From NCBI GenBank assembly GCA_022606425.2, contig JAHDVF020001353.1:1178001-1242000 (forward strand): a stretch of DNA of 64,000 bases, in the 5' to 3' direction. Below are positions 43,913-55,900 of the stretch, piece after piece. The notes beneath the pieces are model-generated. The model had not been told where the DNA came from. It worked only from the letters and a program-made list of their open reading frames with translations, and ran no database searches. The position numbers were made by a program, and so were the translations under genes. Source of the DNA: Lepidostoma basale (Eukaryota > Arthropoda > Insecta > Trichoptera > Lepidostomatidae). The first letter of the stretch is position 1; each line of letters starts with the position of its first letter.

Positions 43913-46900
43913 TTATCTGTTGGCGCTCTTGATCTGCTGTAGTTTCTGCTTCAGGGCGTCTATCTGCGGCTGCTCGCTGCGACTCGTCGTTTGGTGCAGG
44001 GAAGGAAGCTGCCGGCGGAAAATGAAAACATTAATTCTATCCGGCCTTTTCAAATCGAATGGTCAACAAAAATATTTTTTTAACCCTTAACGGACGTAAG
44101 TCGCCTCTGACGTGACAACAGAACTTTGTCGCTGCGGTTTTATGGCACATGTGAGGTGACATGTTGAATCTTGTGGTCTGTGGAATCTGCGCGTAATTAC
44201 TTTGTCAGTTGAATATTACCAATGCAGCGATTAACATACTAAGTGCCTTTTTAAAATGTAATATTGATAAAATTGATAGAATGGTCGACCAATTTAAATA
44301 CCTTGGCAGTATTATCACTAAAGCGCTTGACCCAGACATTGAAATAAAATGCAGAATTGAAGTTGCACGAGCTGCATTTAATAAAATGAGAACATTATTT
44401 TGCAACGATAATCTTAACTTGAAACTCCGACAAAGAATCCAACAATCTACTATATGGCTGCGAAACCTGAACTCTGAAAGTGAATGTAATGAACTGGTTG
44501 GAAGCCTTCGAGATATTAATGGGTAAAGTGGAGGGACGTCGGGGAGTTGGTAGAAGGCAGCTAATCTGGCTGCGGAACATCAAAGAGTGAACAGGAATAA
44601 TAAGAGTTCAGAACCTGTTCCAAGTGGCACAGGATAGATATGCCTTTGCTGCAGTGATCGCCAACGTTGGGGGGACCTCACATGGCACCGAAAGAAGAAG
44701 ATTGATAGAATAACATATACAGAAGATACAAAAGCCAGCGTCTGATAAGGGTTACATATAAAAAAAAAAAAGGTCGGCTTGAACGTAGTATACTTTTTTT
44801 TAAATGATCAAACTAAAATAGCATCCAATGACGGTGTGCTTCTTCTATTGTTGGCCTTGACATCTTTCTTGGTAGAATTTTTTTTTTTAACCGAAACATA
44901 AAATTTACTACCACAGCTTTAACGTAATAACATAATTTATGGGTTTCCAGGACCGTGTTTCGTCAAAAGCTAACTGTGATGAGCTCATTGAAGAGATTTT
45001 AATTACTTTGCAGTCCCGCTAATACAAAAATATTAATGATAATACAAATAATTTAAACTTATTTCTGGTTAGCGAGAAATCAAACTCATACCATTTCGTC
45101 ACCTGAGAGTAAGAAGGTTCCAACTGTCAAAAGTAAAAAGCTGAGAAAAATAAAGTCAAAGTTTTATTGTTTTCGGGTGTGTATCTTGGATTAAAAGGGT
45201 TCCATCTGAAGCAGATGAAACCCTTTTACCGAGAAACGTGTAAATTTTCTCTGGCAAGTGGGAATAATAAAGTTCTAAGTGTAAATGAATCCTCCTTCAG
45301 TGAATCGTGTGTTTTGAATGATCAGATGGAACTTGATTCTTTTCGTAACATCAAAATGACGATACTATTACATGTTGTTTTAAGAACCCTTTCCACGAAA
45401 AAAAGCCAGATGTGAAATTTTTTTAAGTTGGCACCCTCTTACTCTCAGGTGATGATTTGCTGAAGGTCTAAAAACTTACGTCAAATTTGGGGTCTATGTT
45501 TTGCTTCCCGTTATCTTCCAGAGCATCGGCCAGAGTACGGTTGTCTATGACGGGGGTGCGTGGGGCGGAATTGGAAGCAGAGTTACCCTCGGAGCCCATT
45601 CCCAATTTTGCCTGAAACACAAACAATACATTTGAATCAGATCGGTCATCGGGCACATTAATCATCGGTTTCTTCTTCTTCTTCTTCGTCAGCCTTTATC
45701 GGTCCACTGCTGGACATAGGCCTCTTCCCTTCCCTTCCATTCGTATCTATCTCCTGCCAGCCGTAGCCAGATTTCCACCCCTCCCCACGGCAGCAATGTC
45801 ATCAGCCCACCTTTTTTGCAGCCTGCCGATGTTTCTCCTATTATCCCATGGTCTCCGCCTTATTATTTTCTGGGTCCATCTATCCTCACTCTGTCTCGCC
45901 ACATGACCCGCCCATTGCCACTTCAGTCTCGCTAGTCATTCCATGTTGTCCGTTATTTTTATTCGGCGTCTAATCTCCTCATTTCTGATTTTATCTCGGA
46001 GACTGACGCCGAGCATATGTCTTTCCATGGAACACTGCGTGACTCTTAATTTCTCTACATTTCTCTTGGTGAGGGTCATCGGTTAAACATGCCCATTCAT
46101 ACCACAAGCGTTTCTCATTGTCTGATATGCATAAAAATAATGAAAGCGTATCTATTATCAGTACTACCAAGTTTACTAAACACTACTGAATAAAAATTAA
46201 ATAACTAGTATTGTGTTTTTTTTATTTATTTAAAAAGAAAACTTACTCTTAATGTCCGTAACCTCTCTGAATAATATATATGTCCTTTTCCATTTGGGTC
46301 ATTTGGATCTAGAATCAAAAAGAAAAAATAAACATTAAAAATTATATCTTGGAACAAGGTGTTAGTATTATTTGCCAGCAGACTATAAAATTTTAATTTC
46401 TTACAACTAACTGTTCGCGAACTAATCTACGTGACTTAAAAAAAAATTAAATGTTTTTTCAAATACCCCCCCATTTACATTTTCCTTCCATTAACGTGTT
46501 CTTGTGCCGACCCTTATGTATGGAAGTGAAGCATGGAACTGGCAAAAGAAGGATGAAAGTAGAATAAATGCAGTAGAAATGAGATCTCTAAGACGAATGT
46601 GTGACAAATCTGTTTATGATAGAGTGACAAATGCAAGTATAATAAGTGAATGTGGTGCGAATGAAAGTGTTATGAACAAAATAAGGAAAGGGTCATTAAG
46701 ATGGTTTGGACACATGGAAAGAATGAGTGAAGACAGAATGGTAAGAAGGTATATGTAAACGGCGTGAACGGAGCTAGAAATAGAGGAAGGCCGAGGAAAA
46801 CGTGGCACGATCAAATCAATCAAATATTGAATGTCGGTCACGTGAGGAGTCGGAAAAATCGACGTGCGTGCATGACAAGATGTATGAATGTAGTGGAAGC

Positions 46901-49900
46901 GAGAGACGTATGTCAGGACAGAACAGTGTGGCGTTCCATTCTTTCTGCCTACCCCTCCGGGGAGACGGCGTGATGGTAAGTAACGTTTTATTTTCTGTCC
47001 CTTAATAAACATAAAATAGGGGTTTCACTGTACTAGGCCTTTCTTGGTTTGAAGTCAACGGACAGCTCCTACAATGTTTTAATTACGATGAGCACTACTT
47101 ACCGACTGGCACGTTATTGTTGTTGTTGAAGGTCATGGCGGTGAGGGGCAGCGAGGGCATGCCTCCCCCTCCCCCTCCCCCGCCGCCGCCCCCGCTGACG
47201 CCGCGCTCTCGTCTCTCCTCGGCCACCTCGCGGAGCCCGCGCTCAATGTACTTGCGGAAGAAGTTGGATTTGTCCTTCAGGCACGACCAGATGTCCACGG
47301 CCGGATGCCTCTCCTGGAAAATATCAAATTATCATTTTAAATTAAGAATGCAAAACTTTTTTTTTAAATGGAATTTCTTAACCCATTCAGTGCAGACCAC
47401 CTACAGAGACGTTTTCAAATATTGGAGCTTTATTGCAAACTTGAAACTTTATGACACGACTATAGAGCAACAAACGTATGTTGGCGGTGGCGGAAATGTG
47501 AACCCCCAATGTTATTGTGACAGATTATAAGTACTATTGGGAAATAATTAATACGAATGAAAACGTCAATTTTCTAGAAGTTTTATTATATTTTATGGGA
47601 ATGACATGTTTCACCCTTCTAAGGCATTATCATTCTTTATATATCATCATTTGATAATGTCTTAGAAGGGTGAAACATGTCATTCCCATAAAATATAATA
47701 AAACTTCTAAAAAACTGACTTTTCATTCGTATTAATTATTTGAGCCAAGAGAGAGCTGTTGTCGAATGTCAAAGTGAAAAAGGTCTCATATTTGGGTCAC
47801 GTGCTGCGTGGAGAAAAGTACCGCCTCCTCCGACTTATATTGGAGGGCAAGATAGAGGGAAGACGGGGAGTTGGCAGAAGACAGATGTCCTGGCTGCGCA
47901 ACATTAGAGAGTGGACCGGAATGAGGACGGTGGATGACCTGTTTCGGGCAGCGCAGGACAGGGAGGTTTTCGCCGGAGTGATCGCCAACGTCGGGGGGAC
48001 CTGACACGGCACAGGAAGAAGAAGAAGATTTAATATGGAGTTTTACATCATTGTTCAAGAAAAAATAAGTACTATTGTGAAACAATTATGTTTTTATAAA
48101 ATATTTTTTCAATGACTCAAGTATCCCGGATAATCCGCTTCTCGGAAAATCAGGAGTCTACTCTATATCTCATAAAAATAAATTGTGATACGTATGACAA
48201 GTGTTTCAAAATTAAAATATTTAATAATGTTGAAGTATCATAGTGTTACTACAACTAAAACAATGGATATTGAATAATATGATGGGTAACCAACCTTGAA
48301 GTCGTAGAGGTGGCCGAGCGCCTCCATGGAGTGCTCCTTCTCCCCGATCCTCTTGAGGATCTGCGCCAGCTCTTCCTGCACCATCTTCATGGGGCTGCCC
48401 TCCATCACGGGCGCGGGAGGAGACTCTACGTTGTTTACATCTATCTTCAGAGTCTGGGGAAACGAAAATATATTTTATTATTGACAAACCACTTACATAC
48501 ACTACTCTAGTCAACTCTATATTCATAATTCATATCTTTATTTTTTTATGTATGTATCACAAATAAGATAAACACAGGAAGCGCATAAAACAGGATAAAC
48601 GCCGTAGAAATAAGATCACTAAGAAGAATGTGCGGGAAAACGTTGTATGATAGAATACCGAACGATGAAATAAGAAAGAAATGTAAGGCAGATGACTGCA
48701 TCACGGATAAAATTAAAAAAGGATCCCTGAGATGGTTGGGACATATGGAACGAATGGATGAGAGTAGAATGGTTAAAAAGTTTACACAAGCAGCATGAGT
48801 GGAAAAAGAAGCAGAGGACGACCGAGGAAAAAATTGCATGACCAAATTAATCAATTAATAAAAGGCGGTCACATTCGAAGTCGGAATAATCGACGTGCGT
48901 GCATGGTACAATGTATGAATGTAGAGGAAGCCCGAGAGGTATGCCAGGAGAGCATTGTGGCGATCCATCCTCTCTGCCAACCTCTCCGGGGAAATGGCGT
49001 GATGGTTAGTTAGTTAGTTAGTTGTTAGTCACAAATAAGACAAAGGCAATTCAGATGGAAAAACATATCCTAAGAGTAGCAGAAAAGAATACATTGCGAC
49101 CTATAGTGGGTAGAACCTTAAGGGTACGGCGGCACCGGAGTGCCAGGGTAGGAATCAAGATGAACACCTGGCGAACCAGCGTAAGTATAATTTGATTGAA
49201 AATCAGGTAACCTTGAAGAGCTTCATGAGATAGGCGTGGAGCTCCGACTCGCTGACATCAGGGATAAGGCTAAGGTGTCCCATGATGCTGCCGCCCTTCT
49301 TCTTCACCAGTGTGTGCACCATTGTCTTCACAGTCCTGGATATAAAATTACAATGTTAAAACTGGTAAGAAATGTATGTAAAGTACCAAAAATGACAAAT
49401 GTCTAATGCTATGTGATGGGAAAACTGCCTGAGCTGAAAAAGGTGTCCTTGTACCAATTTTAGAGACCAAACCCTAGCATTAATCAGCTCTTCAGCCTGG
49501 AACAATCTTCCTGCAGACTAAAACGCACCTTTTCAAAATATCTTAACCTGATATAAATGTTGATCAACAGTGTCAAATACAGCCTTCATACTATTTTTTT
49601 TTTCAGGTTGGTTAGCAACAAAGTCTAATATCTTTCCTAGTTCTTGGGATGCCACTTGGGCCTGTAATGTGGTAGTTCCCCGTTGCTTATTTTTTTGTAT
49701 ACAACAAGTTGTTTGAACCCAATTATTGTATACAACTTTCTAGCTATTGAATCTCATGACTTGATAGGCGGCTAATCTATCGCCATTATTATTGTCACGT
49801 GAATTCTACCAGACCTAAGACAGTGTGATTTTTTTCACAGTCATAGCCGGAGATCAAACCTTGTGTTGTATTTGTTTAGTTGTATTTTTAGTTGCAAATT

Positions 49901-52900
49901 TAAAAAAAATGATGAATTTTTATGAATTAAAACATTGTTTTTTCCACTTTTGAGTTTATTTTTCTCAGAATGTTTCGAAGGCTTACACCTTCATCATCGA
50001 GATAACGATATAAACTGAAGTTATCATTATGGAATTCCACAGTGTTAATTAATGCCTTTAGTTTATCTAAAAAAAAATTAAAAATATATATTAAACGAAT
50101 GTCAATACGAAATATGTTTTTTTTTTTAAAGACTATAATACCAAGGATTTAAATCATTCATATTAGAATTTATTTTGTATCAAATTGACAATATTTAGGA
50201 AAAAAATCAAAGAGTTTGGAACTGTTATGGAAAAATTATTATTATTTTGTTGAATCGCTCTTTACATGATTACAGCGCGAGCCAAATCCATGTAAAGGGT
50301 ATAGCTATCATAGTGATTCTCGTGACATGTGATAGGGAGCTAATCTATCACCATTTTACTGTCAAAAGAATTCTTCACCAGACCAAAGACAGCGTGACAA
50401 TCATACTGCCATCACCGGGAATCGAACCCGAGACCTTCGGTGTGGCAGTTAAAGCACTAACCATTCGGCCACAAAGGTCGTCAATGCAATGTATCTCGTG
50501 TATTTGAATTAAATTGTTGCAATTACCTGAAGGGTGTGTCGCTGATGGTGGGGTTCTTTTTCCAGTAGCTGCTGGGGTAGGCCTTGAAGAAGAGGTGCAG
50601 CTGCAGCATGAGACGGTCGTAGTCCAGCTGGTCCGAGTGCCAGGACGGAATCAGCTTCATCACCTTCCACAGGCACTTCATCTCCAGCTCCTGGTAGCGC
50701 GCTGAAGGGGGATCGCCCGCCACCGACTTGTCCAGCAAGTTGATCAGGGCCCTGATGAAAGAAAGCAAAAATTCAACTAGTAAAATAACCATTTTTTAAC
50801 TAACTAACCATCATTCCCTTTCTCCGCAGGGGTAGGCAGAGATGATGGACCGCCATACTCCTGTCTGACATACCTCTTGAGCTTCCTCTTCATTCATACA
50901 TCGTTACATGCATGCTCGTTGATATTCCGACATTGAATGTAGCCAAAGTTCATTGTAAATAAGGGAAGTTATTTTTTTTGTAAAAACTCTTTTTAAAATA
51001 TGTATTTAGTTAAAACCCACTAATGTTTGTGTGTTCGACCTATTTCGGCAGCTCGCTGGCATCTTCAGGAGATACCGAAACCGGTCAAACAGTTGGATTT
51101 TAACTAAATACACATTTTTAAAAAAAAATTAATTTTTTTTATTATTTTCATTATTTGAATGTAGCTGTCTTTTAATAATTTATTAATTTGGTCATGCCTT
51201 GCTTTCCTTGGTCTTCCACGGCTTCTATTTCCACTGACACTGCTTGTATACAACATTTTAACCATTCTTCTCACATCCATTGAAAACATGTAGATTTAAT
51301 AATGCCTTAGAAAGGCAAAACATGTCATTATCATGAACTATAATAAAACAAAGTTGTAGTTAATATTATAGAAGGGAATACTCACACGATGAGCGCGGTG
51401 TGGTCGCTCCTCTCGAGCACCTTGACGCAGACGTTGTTGGTGACGCGCACGAGCTTGTCCTCGCCCTCGGTGCAGTGGCGCTCCAGGGCGCGGCTCACCA
51501 GCAGCCGCAGCAGCTGGTCCACCAGCGCGCTCACCGTGCCCGAGGTCACGTTCCTCCCGGCTATCTTGCCATCGTAGAACTGGAATGATACGATGCCCAC
51601 GTTAACCTGATTCCACTCAATTTACAATTAATACATTTCAGAATCGAGAGTTCTTTGAATCTAATTATATATCGGAACTACATTAAGGGGTGGGGATGAG
51701 TATATCGTGGGTATTCTGCGAAAAAAACAGTCAAAATTACTACTCCTGAGATAATTGAAGTTCATAGTTTGTAAGGATATAACAATTTTTTTTTAAACTA
51801 AACATTACTTAACCAATTTGAAAAAATGATATGTTGATCTATTAACTACATTTTATTTAATGGTTTAATAAATAATAACTGAACTATCAGCACATTTTTT
51901 TCAAAATAATAGTGGATTGACAAGACATTTTCACTGATACATAATACCACAGTAAGGTATTCAAATTGAAGTCACATTGTACCTACTATAGTCACTTTGT
52001 GAGAAATGTTTTTTTTTTTCTTTTATTAAAAAAGTTATGCAATAACTTTATCTTATCTATTACATATTACCTATTACATTAGGTAAAATAATAATTAATT
52101 AATAAAAAGAGAAAAGAAAGAAAATAATAATTGCCATGTTTGCCCCTGAGTGAAACATGTAGAGGTCACTTACTAGACATCTCCAGGATGTCATGTCGCC
52201 GACCAACAATCTCACCTTTTTTCAAGTCAGTACTGCTCCATAAGCCCCGCTGAATACATCCGAAATATTGTTATTGATAATTTATCATCAAAAATTTATC
52301 CAGGGAATTTGCATTTGGATTTATGTTATATTGACTTATTACAGAAAATATCTCGACTTGTAGTGTAGATAGGACTTAGGGTGTTTTTGCAGATTGTAGA
52401 GTATTTTTTCAACAGTATACTCGTATAACCTTATCATTAAGTCAAAACAGCAAAATTTTGACTTAGTGCTTTTTCGCAGAATACCCACGATATGTTAGTT
52501 TGTTCATTGAAGTTAATTAGGGTTTTTGTTAATATAAGTCACATCAATTTTTATTAATTTAACTCTATTTACTAACAGCAACGAGCTGAAATTTCATCAC
52601 GTCTGATAATGCCTTAGAAGGGCGAAACATGTCATTCCCATAAAATATAATAAAACTTCTAGAAAACTGACATTTTCATTCGTATTAATTAATAATTTAG
52701 GGGGTGTTACCAACAATTTTGCAAATCATCTCCTTGAAGTGAATAAACTATAAACAAAGGCAGCAGACAGACAAGAATGGAGGAGACTTCTGGATTCGGC
52801 CAGGAACCACTCTTGGCTGTCGTGCTTATGATGATGATGATGATAAAGAAGATGAATATGTATAATGTCAAGTAATAGTAGTTGTGGGACTCACGGTACT

Positions 52901-55900
52901 AAGAACAGTCATGAGGAAACGGTATGCGTCGAAGATCTCAGAGTGGTTGGGATTCTGCGTGGGCCGCTGCAGAATCTGCAGCTGCTCCGCGAGCGCCAGC
53001 AGCAGCCGCTCCTCGAAGGGCGCCATCATGTTGGCCTGCGGCGAGCTCAGGATGCCGTTTATCTGGGACATGGCGGCCATCGCAATCTAAAGGCAAACAT
53101 ACATTACACAATTTTTAACATTTTTTATAATTTTTTTTTAAATTATGTTAAGTTATGGTTAAGTTAGGTTATTTTCAAAAGTTCAATTTGAAAAGGATAA
53201 AAGGATTTTTTTTTTGATGAAATTTGGTATGCTGACATAAATTCCCGTGAATCTTAAATAATCAAATAAACATTTGATATTTTTTATAAAATTAAGGCAT
53301 TCACACTGTGGAATTCCATAACGATGAATTTTTTATGAAAAAAAAACACTGTTTTTTCCATTTTTGAGTTTTATTTTTCTCGGTGAGTTTCAAAGGTTTT
53401 ACACCTTCATCGTCGCGCTTATGTCGTTCTCGTTTATGATGAAAGTGTGAAATTTTTTGAGAAAAATAAACTCCCAAATTTAATACAGGGTGTTTTAATG
53501 CATAAAAAATAAATTATCATATGAAAAACATTGTATTTTCAAAATAAATTTCTTGATTAACACAAAGCCGGCGAATCGCCGGCCAAGGTCACTTTGTCGC
53601 TGATTCACTGAGCCGGCGATTCGCCGGTTTGTCTTTGAGGTTATTTTTTTTACATAAAAGCTGAATGAAAATAATTTTATTCTTATAAATTACATCAATT
53701 TTGGTTATTAATTTCATAATAAAATATAATAATCACAGTTGATTTCACATTATTATTATTACAAAATATTACGATATTTTAACATCTGTCAATACCTACA
53801 AAATGGCAGAACGCGCTTGTAAACAAACTCGTCATGCTTGTATAATGGCAGGGTAATGTGCAAAAATGTTTGATTTGCAATCACACCAGTGCATATGAAG
53901 GTAAATTATCTTACCGAGAGGTTGGGGCTGGCGATGGCCTGAATAAACCTGGTGAGGGCGGTGTCCTGCTCGTACGGGACCGGGCCGGGGGGGGAGTGCT
54001 GGTGCATGGACGGGCGCATGCCCCCAAGACGCGAGTCTCCCATGCCCGCGGGCGGTCTTGATGGCGGCGACAGGGGAAGATTGCTGGAAGAGAGGCTGAT
54101 ACTTTCGTCAATACATTCTGCATCTCATAATTAAGAACACACACAAATACAGAGGTCAACAAGAAAATATTTTTTAATAATTTAAAACACTAACTAACTA
54201 ACCATCACGACGTCTCGCCGAAGGCGTAGGCAGAAAGAATGGACTGCCACACTTTTCTTTCCTGAAATATTCCTCTCGCTTCCTCAACATTCATACATCG
54301 TGTCATGCACGCGCGACGATTTCTGACTTCTCACATGGCCGACATTCAATATTTGATTTATTTGATCGTGCCATGTTTTCCTCGGTCTTCCTCTACTTCT
54401 GGTTCCATTTACATCGTTAACATATATTTTTTTACCATTCATTCTTTCCATATGTCCAAACCATCTTAATGATCCTTTCATTATTTTCTTCATAACACCA
54501 TCATTCGCATCGCATTCACTTCTTATATTTTCATTCGACACTCTATCATACACAGAGTATCCACACATTCGTCTAAGAGATCTCATTTCTACTGCATTTA
54601 TTCTACTTTCATTCTTCTTTTGCCAGTTCCATGCTTTGCTTCCATACATAAGGGTCGGTAGAAAATGGCTTCTTCAGGGTTTTTATAGCCCTGACAAAGC
54701 TCCGATAGAAGTGAAACCGGTTGGTTTAAGTGTTTAAATTATGTTTAATAATGCCATAAAATTAAGTGCTTCATATCGCACCGTGAGTGTAAAACCGAAA
54801 CAAGTGCAAATATACAGTTTGGAGATATGGGAGTTTAAAGACTTCATATTGCTTGGAAAAACTGTTTTTTTTTTAATAAACCAATGATTTTCAGTTTAAA
54901 GTAATATACCTATAAACCGTTTTTGTTACCGCACTTGTTTCGGTTTACACTCACGATGCGATATGAAAATAATATATATATATTTTTTAACAAAGTTATT
55001 TAACCTCTAAAAGTAGTAGGGTAGGCTACATTTGCAGTCCAAAAATATTAATTTCAAACTGCCCCACATAACATTTACAGCTCATATATGAATGTATCTG
55101 ATAAAACTGTGTACTTAAGTTTCTTCTTCTTTCTCTTCTTCTTTCTCTTTGCCATTTCCCATCATCTGGGGTCGGCCCTCCTCGTACGAAAACGCCAAAC
55201 TTTCCTATTTTCACTCATTTCCACTGTCAGGTTCTCGCGTTGGAGCTCCTTTTCCATGTTGGCCCACCATGTTGCCATTGGGCGACCTCTTCTTCTTGGT
55301 TTTGTGGGAATGCTGAGGGCTTTTTGAACAATGTGCTCGCTGTCTCTTCGCATCACATGACGGTACCACCGGAGTCGAGATTCTCTTAATTTTTCCGTTA
55401 TTGGGGCAACCTTAAAGCTACCCCTCACGTATTCGTTCCTAACGTGGTCCAGCCTTGTGACGCCTCCAGCCCACCTCAACATTTTCATCTCGGCAGCGTG
55501 GACTCGACTTTCGTGGACTTTTTTGTTGGTCCAGCACTCTGCTCCATATAGCATGGCGGGCCTCACTGCAGTCTTGTAGACTCTGCCCTTAGTTCTGATT
55601 GGAATTTTTGAATCACACAGGACACCTGATAGAGACCTCCACTTGAGCCAGGCGGTGTTTGTCCTGTGTTTGACATCAGTGTCTACGTTGGCGTCCGCAG
55701 TAAGGACCGACCCGAGATACTTGAATTGGGACACCTTGTTAACTGGAGTATTGCCAATGTGAATTGTGTTTTCATGAGCCAAATCTGTAGCGATGTCCTC
55801 ATATTCACATTCTAAATATTCGGTTTTACTCCTGCTAATGCGTAGTCCATTACACTCTAAGGCATCTGCCCACTCATTCAATGTAACTTGCAATTGTTCT

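Noticed and set aside
45167..45415. 82-codon frame as a gene
   Set aside because: It lies wholly inside an inverted-repeat-bounded MITE and has no recognisable motif.
47117..47530. Proline-rich 137-codon + strand frame
   Set aside because: It is the antisense shadow of the msps Gly-tract exon and runs on into intron.
51382..51600. GC-rich + strand open frames
   Set aside because: Antisense shadows of the msps exon 51386-51579, whose minus frame has consistent splice phases and TOG homology.
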